Shown here: piece after piece, positions 26,201 through 35,316 of the stretch
Layout of the letters: every line of letters begins with the position of its first letter
How positions within the stretch are numbered: the first letter of the stretch is position 1
Origin: Sphingomonas sp. Leaf242
GTDB lineage: Bacteria > Pseudomonadota > Alphaproteobacteria > Sphingomonadales > Sphingomonadaceae
Direction: 5' to 3'
Assembly: GCF_001422045.1 (NCBI RefSeq)
Contig: NZ_LMLW01000010.1
Coordinates: 32,756 to 96,755, forward strand
DNA length: 64,000 nucleotides
Notes under the pieces: model-generated
The model's input: the letters and a program-made list of their open reading frames with translations, nothing else
What the model was told of the DNA's origin: nothing
The model's database searches: none
Made by a program: the position numbers and the translations under genes

Positions 26201-26576
26201 CGACAAGGCGATGATCGTCGAGGCAGTGAAGGCGCTGGTCGATACTGGCTTCTCGATCGTCGCGACCGGTGGGACGGCGGATCACCTCGCCCTCGCCGGT
26301 TTGCCGGTCGAGAAGGTCAACAAGGTGGCGCAGGGCCGGCCGCATATCGTCGACCGGATCAAGGACGGCGATATCGCGCTGATCTTCAATACGACGGAAG
26401 GGTGGCAGAGCCTGAAGGACTCGCAGCCGATCCGCGCGTCGGCGCTGGGACAACGCATTCCGTACTTCACGACCGCGCCCGCTTCGCTCGAGGCGGCGAA
26501 GGCGATCGCCAAGCTTTCGACGCACAGCCTTGAAGTACGGCCGCTGCAATCCTATTATTCGCAGTCGCACGACTGA
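23244..26576 (+). CDS. carB: carbamoyl-phosphate synthase large subunit
   Basis: CarB, 1110 aa, makes carbamoyl phosphate from bicarbonate, ammonia and two ATP. Two homologous ATP-grasp halves are visible: the first opens [21 protein letters not shown] and has [15 protein letters not shown]; the second opens [20 protein letters not shown] and has [13 protein letters not shown]. The C-terminal allosteric MGS-like domain includes [13 protein letters not shown] and NTTEGWQS. It follows the unknown 190-aa gene with zero spacing, so its translation probably depends on upstream ribosomes. greA follows 75 bp downstream. Confidence 0.97.
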   Translation: MPKRTDISSILVIGAGPIVIGQACEFDYSGTQAIKALKEEGYRIVLVNSNPATIMTDPELADATYVEPITPAIVAKIIEKERPDAILPTMGGQTALNTALALFHDGTLEKFGVTMIGADADAIDMAEDRLKFRDAMDRIGLESARSAIAHTVEEALEGLEKTGLPSIIRPSFTMGGSGGGIAYNREEFIAIVRNGLDLSPTTEVLIEESLLGWKEYEMEVVRDRNDNAIIICSIENVDPMGVHTGDSITVAPALTLTDKEYQIMRNASIAVLREIGVETGGSNVQFAVNPKDGRLVVIEMNPRVSRSSALASKATGFPIAKVAAKLAVGYTLDEIENDITGATPAAFEPTIDYVVTKIPRFAFEKFKGASNTLGTAMKSVGEVMAIGRNIHESMQKALRGLETGLSGFNQVDHLVGAPRAEIEAALAVATPDRLLVAAQALREGFTVAEVHAIAKYDPWFLERIAEIIAAEAEVMKDGLPIDAPGMRRLKSMGFSDKRLAWLALQSANLRGMNRGIARGSGLIHEVVKAMTGGVTEEEVRQHRLKLGVRPVFKRIDTCAAEFDAKTPYMYSTYEAPSFGEPENESEPTDRKKIVILGGGPNRIGQGIEFDYCCCHACFALADAGYETIMVNCNPETVSTDYDTSDRLYFEPLTAEDVLEILHVEQQNGTLVGVIVQFGGQTPLNLARALEAAGIPILGTTPDAIDLAEDRERFAALITKLGLLQPANGLARSRDEAVAAAERIGYPVLMRPSYVLGGRAMEIVDTIGQLEHYIATAVQVSGDSPVLIDQYLRDAIEVDVDAICDGTDVVVAGVLQHIEEAGVHSGDSACSIPPYSLSAEIIAEIERQTVALAHALSVVGLMNIQFAVKDGLVYLIEVNPRASRTVPFVAKAIGAPIAKIAARVMAGEKLVNLPKIDRHIDYYAVKEAVFPFNKFPGVDPVLSPEMKSTGEVMGIDPDFTIAFAKAQLGAGTILPTKGNVFVSVKDGDKAMIVEAVKALVDTGFSIVATGGTADHLALAGLPVEKVNKVAQGRPHIVDRIKDGDIALIFNTTEGWQSLKDSQPIRASALGQRIPYFTTAPASLEAAKAIAKLSTHSLEVRPLQSYYSQSHD

Positions 26577-26651
26577 TCCCGACATGAGAATGATGTGTGG
26601 GCGGGGCTGGTACAGGGCCTCGCGCGGGGAAATGGATTTGGGGACGAGATG

Positions 26652-27128
26652 ATGGCGACCGTCGAAAAGATGCCGATGCTGCAGGAAGGCTATGAGACGC
26701 TGAGCGCGGATCTGAAGCGCCTGAAAGCCGAACGTCCGACGATCGTCGACGCGATCGAAGAGGCGCGCGCGCACGGCGACCTGAGCGAGAACGCGGAATA
26801 TCACGCCGCGAAGGAGCGCCAGGGCCAGGTCGAGGCATCGATCTCCGACATCGAGGACAAGCTGAGCCGCGCGCAGATCATCGATCCGAAGGATTTGTCA
26901 GGCGACAAGGTCGTGTTCGGCGCGACGGTGACGCTGCTCGACGAGAACGACAAGCCGGTGAAGTATCAGATCGTTGGCCAGACCGAGGCTAACGCGAAGA
27001 CCGGACGGATCTCGTACAATTCGCCGCTGGGACGTGGGTTGATCGGGCGGAAGCTCGATGAAGAAGTCGAAGTCACGGTGCCGGCTGGCGAGCGTTACTA
27101 CGTCGTCTCCAAGATCGAGTTCATCTGA
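26652..27128 (+). CDS. greA: transcription elongation factor GreA
   Basis: GreA, 158 aa, stimulates RNA cleavage by backtracked RNA polymerase. The N-terminal coiled coil carries the acidic tip ([20 protein letters not shown]), and the C-terminal domain contains [17 protein letters not shown] and [20 protein letters not shown] is the usual start; an ATG one codon earlier is possible. It is downstream of carB, the normal order, and is followed after 5 bp by a rhomboid gene, so the two share a transcript. Confidence 0.95.
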   Translation: MATVEKMPMLQEGYETLSADLKRLKAERPTIVDAIEEARAHGDLSENAEYHAAKERQGQVEASISDIEDKLSRAQIIDPKDLSGDKVVFGATVTLLDENDKPVKYQIVGQTEANAKTGRISYNSPLGRGLIGRKLDEEVEVTVPAGERYYVVSKIEFI

Positions 27129-27133
27129 GCCTT

Positions 27134-27784
27134 ATGCAATTCTTCGAGACGCGGGCGACGGCGATCATCACGATCGTGACGGTCATCGTCTCGGGATTTC
27201 TGGTGCTGAGCGGATCGCTTGGGTACTGGGCGGTGAACGCGGGGTTCATTCCGTTGCGGATGACCGATCTCGGTATTCCGAGCGAGCATATGTTTGTTGT
27301 GCCGTCCTGGGCGACGCCGCTGACCGCGACGCTGATCCATGGTGGCTGGGCGCACATCGCGCTGAACCTCGTGATGCTGGTGTATTGCGGGCAGTTCGTC
27401 GAGAAGGCGCTGGGGACGGTCGGATTGGTCGTGCTGTACGTGCTGGGCGCGTATGCGGCGGCGGCGGGGCATTGGGCGTTCGGGCCTGAGTCTACCGCGC
27501 CGATGATTGGCGCTTCCGGGGCCATTTCCGCCGTCGTTGGGGCTTACGCGCTGCTGTATGGCGAACGGCGGGCGGAGGCGATCGGGCCTGTACCGGCTGG
27601 GGTCGTGCATGTTGTGTGGCTGGCTGCGGCGTGGATCGGGATCCAGCTGCTGATGGGGCTGGCCGGGTTTGGGGCTTCGGTTGGGGCTAGCGGGCCTATT
27701 GCCATTGGCGCGCATATCGGTGGGTTCTTGGCGGGGCTGGTGCTGGCTCGGCCTTTGTTGCTCTGGCATTACCGGGCTGCTTAG
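27134..27784 (+). CDS. rhomboid family intramembrane serine protease
   Basis: This 216-aa integral membrane protein is predicted to have six transmembrane segments. Rhomboid signatures are HGGWAHIALNLVM in the second block, the catalytic serine in GASGAISAVVGAY, and the catalytic histidine in GAHIGGFLAG. Both catalytic residues are present, so it should be an active intramembrane protease. Substrates are unknown. It starts 5 bp after the greA stop. Confidence 0.9.
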   Translation: MQFFETRATAIITIVTVIVSGFLVLSGSLGYWAVNAGFIPLRMTDLGIPSEHMFVVPSWATPLTATLIHGGWAHIALNLVMLVYCGQFVEKALGTVGLVVLYVLGAYAAAAGHWAFGPESTAPMIGASGAISAVVGAYALLYGERRAEAIGPVPAGVVHVVWLAAAWIGIQLLMGLAGFGASVGASGPIAIGAHIGGFLAGLVLARPLLLWHYRAA

Positions 27785-27847
27785 GCGGCCTGTGCCTCAA
27801 GGCGTTCGCTCCGCCCCACGTCTAACCCACACCCACACCCACACCAT

Positions 27848-27975
27848 TCGTCCTGAGTAGCTGTTGAGCTTGTCGAAGCGGCGTATCGAAGGATGGGTTG
27901 GCGTGCGGGGCCTGTGCTTCGATACGAGCCCTCGATACGGCTCTGCGAGCCTACTCGGTCTCTACTCAGCACGAA
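27848..27975. repeat. Inverted repeat, type F
   Basis: The element runs from TTCGTCCTGAGTAGCTGTTG through internal inverted blocks (CGTATCGAAG facing CTTCGATACG) to CTACTCAGCACGAACGG. It is an imperfect long dyad of about 128 bp. Confidence 0.65.
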
Positions 27976-28080
27976 CGGAAAGGGGTGCGGCGCCTTTGGC
28001 GGCTTTCCTTCTCCCGATCGGGAGAAGGACGGAGCCCGTGACCTTACTAGAACCTGATTGTCGGCCAAGTATCGCCAAGC

Positions 28081-28175
28081 CGTCATCCCCGCGAAGGCGG
28101 GGATCCATGAACTGTATCGCTGCGATCAGGTAGCGACGTTAGCCAATATGGGTTCCCGTCTCCGCGGGAATGACG
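28081..28175. repeat. Inverted repeat, type B variant
   Basis: CGTCATCCCCGCGAAGGCGG at the left faces CCGTCTCCGCGGGAATGACG at the right, with about 55 bp of unique sequence between them. Confidence 0.65.
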
Positions 28176-28188
28176 GCTCAAGAGTAGT

Positions 28189-28416
28189 TCAGGCTACGGT
28201 CGCGCCCAGGTTCGGTTCGAGCATCCGGTGCAGGTGCACCACCACAAACTTCATCTCGGCGTCATCGACCGTACGCTGCGCCGCAGCACGCCAGGCCTTT
28301 TCGGCGCTGGCGTAGTCGGGGAATACGCCGACGAACTCGATCTTGCTCAGATCGTTGAAATCCAGGGTGCGCGGGTCGCTGACGCGGCCGCCGAATACGA
28401 GGTGGAGCTTGCTCAT
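28189..28416 (-). CDS. DUF4170 family protein
   Basis: This 75-aa cytosolic protein opens MSKLHLVFGGRVSDP and contains EFVGVFPDYASAEKAWRAAAQRTVDDAEMKFVVVHLHR, which fits the small DUF4170 family of alphaproteobacteria. AGGAAA precedes the ATG. The family has no assigned biochemical function. In other alphaproteobacteria it is often near envelope or phosphatase genes; here it stands alone next to repeats. Confidence 0.75.
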   Translation of the reverse strand: MSKLHLVFGGRVSDPRTLDFNDLSKIEFVGVFPDYASAEKAWRAAAQRTVDDAEMKFVVVHLHRMLEPNLGATVA

Positions 28417-28497
28417 GCGCTTGCTTTCCTAGGGAGGGGGTTGCCGCCTCCCTAGCGTGTTCGACCCGCGGTTTGAACCCTTAGACGCCCTATCTTC

Positions 28498-28977
28498 TCA
28501 AACGGCAGGCTTTTGCGAAACCGCCTTCGCACCTGCGGTACCTGCCGTCGTGACGGCCTTGACGATACCCTCGAGCAAGCCCTTGGCCTGGTCGCGTGCA
28601 TTGTCCTTGGTCAGGCCGAGTTCGCCAAGTTCCGAACGGCCCGCGTCCTTCGCAGCCGCAGTCGCTGCGACGAGAGTCTCGCTGAGGCGCTTGCCGACGG
28701 GGGCGAGCAGTTCCTTCTCGCGCGCCGAACGCGGTAGCAGCGCACCGGCGAGCGCGCCTACGGCCAGACCGCCGACGAGGATGCCGAGCGGGTTGGACTC
28801 GAGATTGTTGACGACGCGCTTGGTCTTCTCGCGCGAGACTTCGAGAACCTCGGAGGCCTTGTCGCCGGCGTCGTGATAGACCTTCGATGCGGTCTCGCGG
28901 ACGGTGTCGAGGCCTTCACGCAGGCGGCTCTCGGTCTCGTGGGCGGCGTCGTTTGCGGTGGTCTTTGCGTCGGTCAT
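28498..28977 (-). CDS. small helical, Ala-rich membrane-associated protein
   Basis: This 159-aa product has an amphipathic N-terminal helix rich in Ala, Glu and Lys (residues 1-60), a glycine-rich hydrophobic segment (NPLGILVGGLAVGALAGALL, about 62-81), and a helical Ala/Lys-rich C terminus. The layout resembles DUF883/ElaB or CsbD-like stress proteins, but I cannot assign a family. GAAGGA precedes the ATG. It is the first of four neighbouring minus-strand genes for small membrane-associated proteins. Confidence 0.75.
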   Translation of the reverse strand: MTDAKTTANDAAHETESRLREGLDTVRETASKVYHDAGDKASEVLEVSREKTKRVVNNLESNPLGILVGGLAVGALAGALLPRSAREKELLAPVGKRLSETLVAATAAAKDAGRSELGELGLTKDNARDQAKGLLEGIVKAVTTAGTAGAKAVSQKPAV

Positions 28978-29062
28978 GGAAATGTCCTTCTGGTGGCAAG
29001 CTGCTCGCCGTTCGATGCAATGAGGGTTGAACGCGAGCCGGGACTTCTAGGTTTCAGTGGGG

Positions 29063-29335
29063 TCAACGCCCGCGGCGGAACAGTCCGACGATCCGGTGAC
29101 GCGCGAGGAACAGCCCGGCGACCGCCGCGAACCCTGCGGTCGGTCCCGGATTGCGCTTCACGGTATCCACGCTGGCGCTGAGCGCGGCGGTGCCGGCATC
29201 GGCGACGTCGCGGCTGGCGTTCAGCGCGAGCTTCCGCGGATTGAGCCGGTCCTGCAACTGCCCGAGCGTCATCATGACGCGCTGGCGGGCGAGGGCCGAT
29301 TCGATCTCTGCGGCGGCGACTTTGGCGGATGTCAT
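29063..29335 (-). CDS. DUF3618 family protein
   Basis: This 90-aa protein has an N-terminal helix (SAKVAAAEIESALARQRVMMTLGQLQDRLNP) typical of DUF3618 and one short hydrophobic stretch near the C terminus (PTAGFAAVAGLFL) before a basic end. ATG 29335 overlaps the upstream stop (ATGA). It lies with a holin-like (DUF1469) gene and an Ala-rich helical gene, a common cluster linked to envelope stress in proteobacteria. Confidence 0.78.
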   Translation of the reverse strand: MTSAKVAAAEIESALARQRVMMTLGQLQDRLNPRKLALNASRDVADAGTAALSASVDTVKRNPGPTAGFAAVAGLFLARHRIVGLFRRGR

Positions 29336-29685
29336 GATACGGGCTCGCTCTTCGTCTGAAGCTTCGACTTGCCGATCATCGCCAGGATCGCCGCCACTGC
29401 GAGGACGGCCACCACGACGATGGCGGTCGCCCATCCTGGCCCCACCAGCGTCGCCACCGTCAAGATCGCACCGACCAGCAGTGCGATCAGCGCGGCCAAA
29501 GCCAGCACGCCGGCGACCGCGAAGAACATCGCGGCCGACTTGTACGCACTGGCGGTCTCGCCGAACTTCGCCTTGTAAACAGCGACTTCCGCAGTCGCGA
29601 GGCTCTTCGTCTCGGTCGCCAGGCGACCGACGATCGACACGAGGCTCTCGTCCTCGCCGGTCGCGAACGTCAGTGGATCGACCAA
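29332..29685 (-). CDS. phage-holin-like/DUF1469 membrane protein
   Basis: The 117-aa product begins VDPLTFATGEDESLVSIVGRLATETKSLATAEVAVYKAK and then has two strong transmembrane segments (about 45-67 and 74-96) and a short basic tail. It resembles the putative Actinobacteriophage holin III/DUF1469 family, also known as YqjE. The start is uncertain. TTG 29685 has GAAGG about nine bases upstream and sits four bases after the preceding stop, so it is preferred over ATG 29709, which overlaps the upstream gene. It is coupled to the DUF3618 gene by ATGA. Confidence 0.7.
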   Translation of the reverse strand: MVDPLTFATGEDESLVSIVGRLATETKSLATAEVAVYKAKFGETASAYKSAAMFFAVAGVLALAALIALLVGAILTVATLVGPGWATAIVVVAVLAVAAILAMIGKSKLQTKSEPVS

Positions 29686-29689
29686 GACG

Positions 29690-30178
29690 TCAGACCTTCG
29701 CGTTGGCATCGACGCCCGACTGCACCAGTCGCGCGACGACGAAGCCGATGGCGGCTGCTGCACCCACCGCGATGGCCGGCGATTTCCGCACGAGTTCGCG
29801 CGCGTCGTCGAACAGCTCGTCGATGTCCTTCGCCTTCACCTGGTCGGCGAAGCCCGAGACGCTGTCGGCCGCGCTACGGGCATAGCCGCCATATTGCGAA
29901 CCGAGCTTCTCATCGACCTGGCCGGCGGCGTCGGTCAGCAACTGCGCGACCTGTTCCAGCGCACCACTCGCGCGTGCCTTGCCGTCCTCGGCGAAAGTGC
30001 GGACCTTGTCGGTCGCCTGCGCGGTGTACTTGTTCGCGCCGTCCTTGATCGCCTGCTTGGCGTCGCCGGCCTTGGCCGAGACATCGCCGTTATCGATCGT
30101 CTTGCTGAGCTCGGTCCCGACCTCGTTCGCGGTCGTTTTCAGGTCGTTGACGGTGTCGTTTACGCTGGAGTCGGCCAT
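29690..30178 (-). CDS. Ala-rich helical protein with C-terminal membrane segment
   Basis: This 162-aa protein is largely amphipathic helix (residues 1-125, with repeated KxxAxxAxD patterns) and ends in a glycine-alanine hydrophobic segment (IAVGAAAAIGFVVARLV). The pattern fits DUF883/ElaB-type inner-membrane-anchored proteins that associate with ribosomes or respond to stress, but the family call is tentative. AAAGGGA precedes ATG 30178. It leads the operon containing the DUF1469-like and DUF3618 genes and is divergent from eno. Confidence 0.72.
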   Translation of the reverse strand: MADSSVNDTVNDLKTTANEVGTELSKTIDNGDVSAKAGDAKQAIKDGANKYTAQATDKVRTFAEDGKARASGALEQVAQLLTDAAGQVDEKLGSQYGGYARSAADSVSGFADQVKAKDIDELFDDARELVRKSPAIAVGAAAAIGFVVARLVQSGVDANAKV

Positions 30179-30341
30179 GACGGTCCCTTTCAGAATTGTT
30201 ACGCCCTCAACACCGTCGTTGGAGCACGGTTCCCGAACCGTCGCGCGATTGCACGACACTATTCTCGGATGTCCGCGCGATTGCCCGATATGGCGTGAGA
30301 CGGTAGAGGCGGCGCGAACGACCCGGCACCGGGATTTGTAG

Positions 30342-31634
<1,293 letters not shown>

Positions 31635-31644
31635 TTGCCCCATC

Positions 31645-31740
31645 CGTCATGCCGGGCTTGTTCCGGCATCCACGGTCCCGCATATTCGACAGACTTGATT
31701 GCGCGGAACGGTGGACCCCGGAACTAGTCCGGGGTGACGG
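31645..31740. repeat. Inverted repeat, type E
   Basis: CGTCATGCCGGGCTTGTTCC and the following CGGCATCCACGG face CGGTGGACCCCGGAACTAGT and CCGGGGTGACG around a centre with ATATTCGACAGACTTG. A relative is at 36763-36847. Confidence 0.7.
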
Positions 31741-31767
31741 AGTGGATTTGGAGTACCGGAGGACGAC

Positions 31768-32094
31768 ATGGCACGCGTGACGACGAAGACCAGCAAGTTG
31801 CGGAAGACGATGCGCAAGGCCGCGTGGCCGGCGCTGGGGCTGACGCTGATGGCATTCTTCGGCGCGTATGCCGTACTCGGGCCGAACGGGATGTTCGCGT
31901 ATGGCGATTACAAGCGGCAGCTTGCGAAACGCGAGCAGGACTATGCCGCGCTCGATCGCAAGCGCGAGGTGCTGAAGAACCGGGTGGCATTGCTGAACCC
32001 GGATCATGCGAATCCGGATATGGTCGACGAGATGGTCCGCAAGGAACTGAACGTCGCGCATCCGGACGAGGTTATCGTCCCGCTGGGGAATTGA
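31768..32094 (+). CDS. ftsB: septum formation initiator FtsB/DivIC family
   Basis: This 108-aa bitopic membrane protein has a basic N-terminal tail, one transmembrane segment (about 19-40), then a periplasmic coiled coil (YGDYKRQLAKREQDYAALDRKRE) and a conserved short end (PDHANPDMVDEMVRKELNVAHPDEVIV). It fits the FtsB/DivIC divisome family, which bridges FtsL and FtsQ. GGAGG lies before the ATG. Its position downstream of eno matches the usual proteobacterial order. Confidence 0.88.
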   Translation: MARVTTKTSKLRKTMRKAAWPALGLTLMAFFGAYAVLGPNGMFAYGDYKRQLAKREQDYAALDRKREVLKNRVALLNPDHANPDMVDEMVRKELNVAHPDEVIVPLGN

Positions 32095-32127
32095 GCTTCT
32101 GCTGCCCTCCTTGGGAGGGAAGCGATC

Positions 32128-32248
32128 TTCTGCTCCCATCCCTGAAAGGGAGGGGCTGGGGGTGGGTTGGCCAACTTGAGCCGCCACCGATGGGACATGG
32201 GGAAGCCGACCCACCCCTGACCCCTCCCTTCCAGGGAGGGGCAAGAAG
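32128..32248. repeat. Paired type A-like repeats
   Basis: TCTGCTCCCATCCCTGAAAG with GGAGGGGCTGGGGGTGGGTT (left) faces CCCACCCCTGACCCCTCCCT and AGGGAGGGGCAAGAAG (right). It is a diverged type A pair between ftsB and the convergent hydrolase gene. Confidence 0.75.
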
Positions 32249-32265
32249 TGTGGTCGGTTGGATGT

Positions 32266-33090
32266 TTACCGGCCCAGGAAGGTCAGCAGGTCGTTGGTGA
32301 AGCGATCGCTCTCGGTGATCGTCAGGCCGTGCGGGGCGCCGTCATATTCGACCAGCTGCGAGTCCGCGATGCCCTTGGCGGCGGCGCGGCCGGTGGCGTC
32401 GATCGGCACGGTCTTGTCGCTCGTACCGTGGACGACCAGCGTCGGTACGCGGAATGCCGCCAAATCCTGACGGAAGTCGGTGTGGCCGAACGCCTTGGCG
32501 CACTCCAACGTCGGGTGAAGGCCTGCCTGCATCGCAAGGCCCCATGCCCAGTCGACGACCTCGTCGCTGACCGGCGACGTGATGAACCCGACGCCGAGGA
32601 ATTGCTGGAGGAAGGTCTTGAAGAACGCCGGGCGGTCGTCCTCGATATTCGCGCCGATGCTGGCCAGCGTTTCCTCGTCGACGCCATCGGGGTTGTCGTC
32701 GGTCTTGAGCATGTACGGCACCACCGACGAGATCAGCCCGGCGGCGACCACGCCCTTGCCCTCGTAGCGGCTCATGTAGCGCGCGATCTCGCCGCCACCC
32801 ATCGAGAAGCCGACGATCGTCGCGTCGGTGTTCGCGCCGGTGGCTTCCATCACGTCGGCCAGATCGTCGGTCAGCGTGTCGTAGTTGTAGCCGGTCCAGG
32901 GCTGGCCCGAGCGACCGAACCCGCGGCGGTCGTACGCGATCGCGCGGAAGCCGGCGTGCGCGAGCGCCATTGCCTGGGCGTCCCAGCTGTCGGCGTTCAG
33001 CGGCCAGCCATGCGTCAGGATCACCGGGCGTCCCGTGCCCCAATCCTTGACGTAAATATCGGTACCGTCACGGGTTTTTACGTAGGGCAT
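32266..33090 (-). CDS. alpha/beta hydrolase, non-heme chloroperoxidase-like
   Basis: This 274-aa alpha/beta hydrolase has the oxyanion motif HGWPLNADSW, nucleophile serine in GFSMGGGEIARY, an aspartate in HGTSDKTVP, and histidine in GAPHGLTITE. The sequence style (VKDWGTGRPVILTHGWPL, YDRRGFGRS) is that of non-heme chloroperoxidase/arylesterase-type hydrolases. The natural substrate is uncertain. ATG 33090 follows a TTG that is less likely. There is no signal peptide, so it is cytosolic. Confidence 0.87.
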   Translation of the reverse strand: MPYVKTRDGTDIYVKDWGTGRPVILTHGWPLNADSWDAQAMALAHAGFRAIAYDRRGFGRSGQPWTGYNYDTLTDDLADVMEATGANTDATIVGFSMGGGEIARYMSRYEGKGVVAAGLISSVVPYMLKTDDNPDGVDEETLASIGANIEDDRPAFFKTFLQQFLGVGFITSPVSDEVVDWAWGLAMQAGLHPTLECAKAFGHTDFRQDLAAFRVPTLVVHGTSDKTVPIDATGRAAAKGIADSQLVEYDGAPHGLTITESDRFTNDLLTFLGR

Positions 33091-33215
33091 CAAGCTATCC
33101 AGTCTCTCTAGGGAGGTGTGCGCTCAACGGCTCATCGCGCCCACCGTTCCGCACGCTGGCGTACCGAAGCTTCGACTGGCAGCATGGTTCCAGACGAATC
33201 GGAATTGGAGACAGG

Positions 33216-34955
33216 ATGCGGATCGGACTTTTGACGACGGCGCTTGGCGCGGTCCTCGCCTTGAGCGCGTGCGGCCCTGCGCAGACGACCGCGAACACGC
33301 AGGCTCCTGCTGCGCCGACCACCGCTGCGAAGGGCGACTGGGCGGGGTTTCGCGATGGCTTCATCGACGGCTGGTTCAAGATCGATCCGGCGAACGCGGT
33401 CTATCAGGGCAAGCACGAATATGACGGCGGCCTGGGCGACTGGAGCGCGGCGGGGCTGAAGCGGCAGGCGGACTTCCTGCATGGCGCGATCGACAAGGCG
33501 GGGGCGTTCAAGGACCTGAAACCCGCCGAGGCGTTCGAGCGCGACTATCTGGTGCAGGTCGCCAAGGGGAAGCTGTTCTGGCTGGAGGATGCCGACCAGC
33601 CGCACCATAATCCGGCCTGGTACGTCAGCGCGGGGCTCGATCCGAACACGTATATCGCGCGCAACTATGCCGATGCGCCGACCCGGATGAAGGCGCTGAC
33701 CGCGTTCCTGCAGAAGATCCCGGCGGCGGCGGGCAACATCAAGGCGAACCTCAAGACGCCGATGCCGCTGAGCTACGTCAATTACGGGACGGCGGCGTTC
33801 AACGGCTTTGCGGATTATTATGCGGGCGACGCGGTGAAGGCGTTTGCAGGCGTCAAGGATGCGGCGGCGCAGAAGCAGCTGGCGGACGCGGCGCAGGCGG
33901 CGTCGAAGGCGATGCGCGATCTGGGGACGTGGACCGAGGGCCAGCGCGCGACCGCGACGCAGGATTTTGCGCTCGGGGCGGAAAAGTTCTCGCGGATGGT
34001 GGCGATGACCGAGGGCGTCGATACGCCGCTCGACCAGCTGGAGGCGGCGGGTGTCGCCGATCTCAAGCGCAACCAGGCGGCGCTGGCGCAGGCGTGCGGG
34101 GTGTTCGCCAAGGGGCAGACGATCCTGGCGTGCATGGACAAGATGAATGCGAACAAGCCGGTCGGCGGCCCGGTTGCAGAGGCGCGGCGGCAGATCCCGA
34201 CGCTGCGGAAGTTCGTCGTGGATCACGACCTGGTGACGATCCCGGGGACCGAGCAGGCTTTGGTCGAGGAGTCGCCGCCGTATAACCGGCAGAACTCGGC
34301 GTATATCGATCCGCCGGGGCCGTTCGATAAGGGCGTGCCGTCGATCTATTACATCTCGCCGCCCGACCCGAGCTGGACCAAGGCGGTGCAGGACGCGTTC
34401 GTGCCGGGCAAGAACGACCTGCTGTTCACCTCGGTGCACGAGGTGATGCCGGGGCATTTCGTCCAGTTCCTGCATGCGAACCGCTCGCCGTCGCTCTTCG
34501 GGCGGTTGTTCGTGGGGTATGCGTTCGCCGAGGGGTGGGCGCATTATGCCGAGGAGATGATGTGGGAGGCTGGGCTCAACAACGGCGATCCTGAGACGCA
34601 TGTCGGGCAGATCTCGAACGCGTTGTTGCGCGATTGCCGGTATCTGTCTGCGATCCGCATGCATGCGAAGGGGATGACGCAGGAGCAGTCGTTCCGGATG
34701 TTCGTCGACGAGTGTTACCAGGACGAGGGGAACGCCAAGCAGCAGGCGGCGCGGGGGACGTATGATCCGGCGTATCTGAATTATACGATGGGTAAGTTGA
34801 TGATCCGGAAGCTGCGGGCGGACTGGACTGGGACGCGGGGTGGCAGGAAGGCTTGGAAGGCGTTCCATGACCAGTTCCTGAGCTATGGGGGGCCGCCGAT
34901 TCCTCTGGTGCGGGCTGCGATGATGGGGGAGGCTAAGGCGAGCGCGGCGTTTTAA
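33216..34955 (+). CDS. DUF885 family metallopeptidase-like lipoprotein
   Basis: The 579-aa protein begins with a lipoprotein signal (LLTTALGAVLALSAC, lipid on Cys19), so it should be anchored in the envelope. The DUF885 domain covers most of the rest. It has a zinc-type HEVMPGHFVQFLH motif and the downstream EGWAHYAEEMM glutamate motif, as in HExxGH-type carboxypeptidase-like families. Both motifs look complete, consistent with an active metalloprotease. The gene stands alone and is divergent from the hydrolase. The substrate is unknown. Confidence 0.88.
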   Translation: MRIGLLTTALGAVLALSACGPAQTTANTQAPAAPTTAAKGDWAGFRDGFIDGWFKIDPANAVYQGKHEYDGGLGDWSAAGLKRQADFLHGAIDKAGAFKDLKPAEAFERDYLVQVAKGKLFWLEDADQPHHNPAWYVSAGLDPNTYIARNYADAPTRMKALTAFLQKIPAAAGNIKANLKTPMPLSYVNYGTAAFNGFADYYAGDAVKAFAGVKDAAAQKQLADAAQAASKAMRDLGTWTEGQRATATQDFALGAEKFSRMVAMTEGVDTPLDQLEAAGVADLKRNQAALAQACGVFAKGQTILACMDKMNANKPVGGPVAEARRQIPTLRKFVVDHDLVTIPGTEQALVEESPPYNRQNSAYIDPPGPFDKGVPSIYYISPPDPSWTKAVQDAFVPGKNDLLFTSVHEVMPGHFVQFLHANRSPSLFGRLFVGYAFAEGWAHYAEEMMWEAGLNNGDPETHVGQISNALLRDCRYLSAIRMHAKGMTQEQSFRMFVDECYQDEGNAKQQAARGTYDPAYLNYTMGKLMIRKLRADWTGTRGGRKAWKAFHDQFLSYGGPPIPLVRAAMMGEAKASAAF

Positions 34956-34984
34956 TTTGGGAGGAGCGTGATCGTTCTCCCATC

Positions 34985-35089
34985 CACCCCGGCGAAGGCC
35001 GGGGCCCAATTGGTGAGCGTCGCTAACGAAGCGCAGTCTACCGTTACGCCGACCTTTCCAATTGGGCCCCGGCCTTCGCCGGGGTGGTG
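34985..35089. repeat. Inverted repeat, type C
   Basis: ACCCCGGCGAAGGCCGGGGC then CCAATTGG at the left faces CCAATTGGGCCCCGGCC and TTCGCCGGGGTGGTGC at the right, around about 45 bp. The same element occurs at 51108-51215. Confidence 0.85.
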
Positions 35090-35123
35090 CATTTAGGGGT
35101 AAAGGCGTCCCAAACCAAAGCAT

Positions 35124-35177
35124 GTGTCCCCGCGAAGGCGGGGACACAGACTGGGCACCCGCCTTCGCGGGTGAACA
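35124..35177. repeat. Inverted repeat, type B
   Basis: TGTCCCCGCGAAGGCGGGGA faces CACCCGCCTTCGCGGGTGAA across a short loop. Confidence 0.75.
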
Positions 35178-35200
35178 TTCTTTTTTCTTCAGCTTCTTCT

Positions 35201-35310
35201 GCTGCTCCCTCTCCCCCTTCCGGGGAGAGGGCTGGGGTGAGGGGCTGTTCCAAGCGGAGCGCTGCTTGGCTGCCCCTCACCCCGACCCTCTCCCCGGAGG
35301 GGAGAGGGAG
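35201..35310. repeat. Paired type A-like repeats
   Basis: CTCCCTCTCCCCCTTCCGGG with GGGCTGGGGTGAGGGGCTG faces TGCCCCTCACCCCGACCCTC and GGAGGGGAGAGGGAG. It is closely related to 47919-48024. Confidence 0.8.
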
Positions 35311-35316
35311 GAGGAG

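Larger units (their letters stand above)
27785..28188. other. Repeat-rich intergenic region
   Basis: No gene was seen in these 404 bp between the convergent rhomboid and DUF4170 genes. The region consists mainly of a type F element (27848-27975), a small hairpin CTTCTCCCGATCGGGAGAAG (28009-28028) and a type B element (28081-28175). Confidence 0.7.
34956..35316. other. Three repeat elements in tandem
   Basis: No gene was seen. These 361 bp between convergent genes hold a type C dyad (34985-35089), a type B dyad (35124-35177) and a type A-like pair (35201-35310), nearly end to end. Confidence 0.75.

Noticed and set aside
27781..28133. Open frames on both strands between the rhomboid and DUF4170 genes
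   Set aside because: They are entirely composed of translated type F and type B repeat elements.
34985..35310. CRISPR array
   Set aside because: Successive repeats are of different types and are self-complementary dyads with no regular spacers. No cas genes are present.
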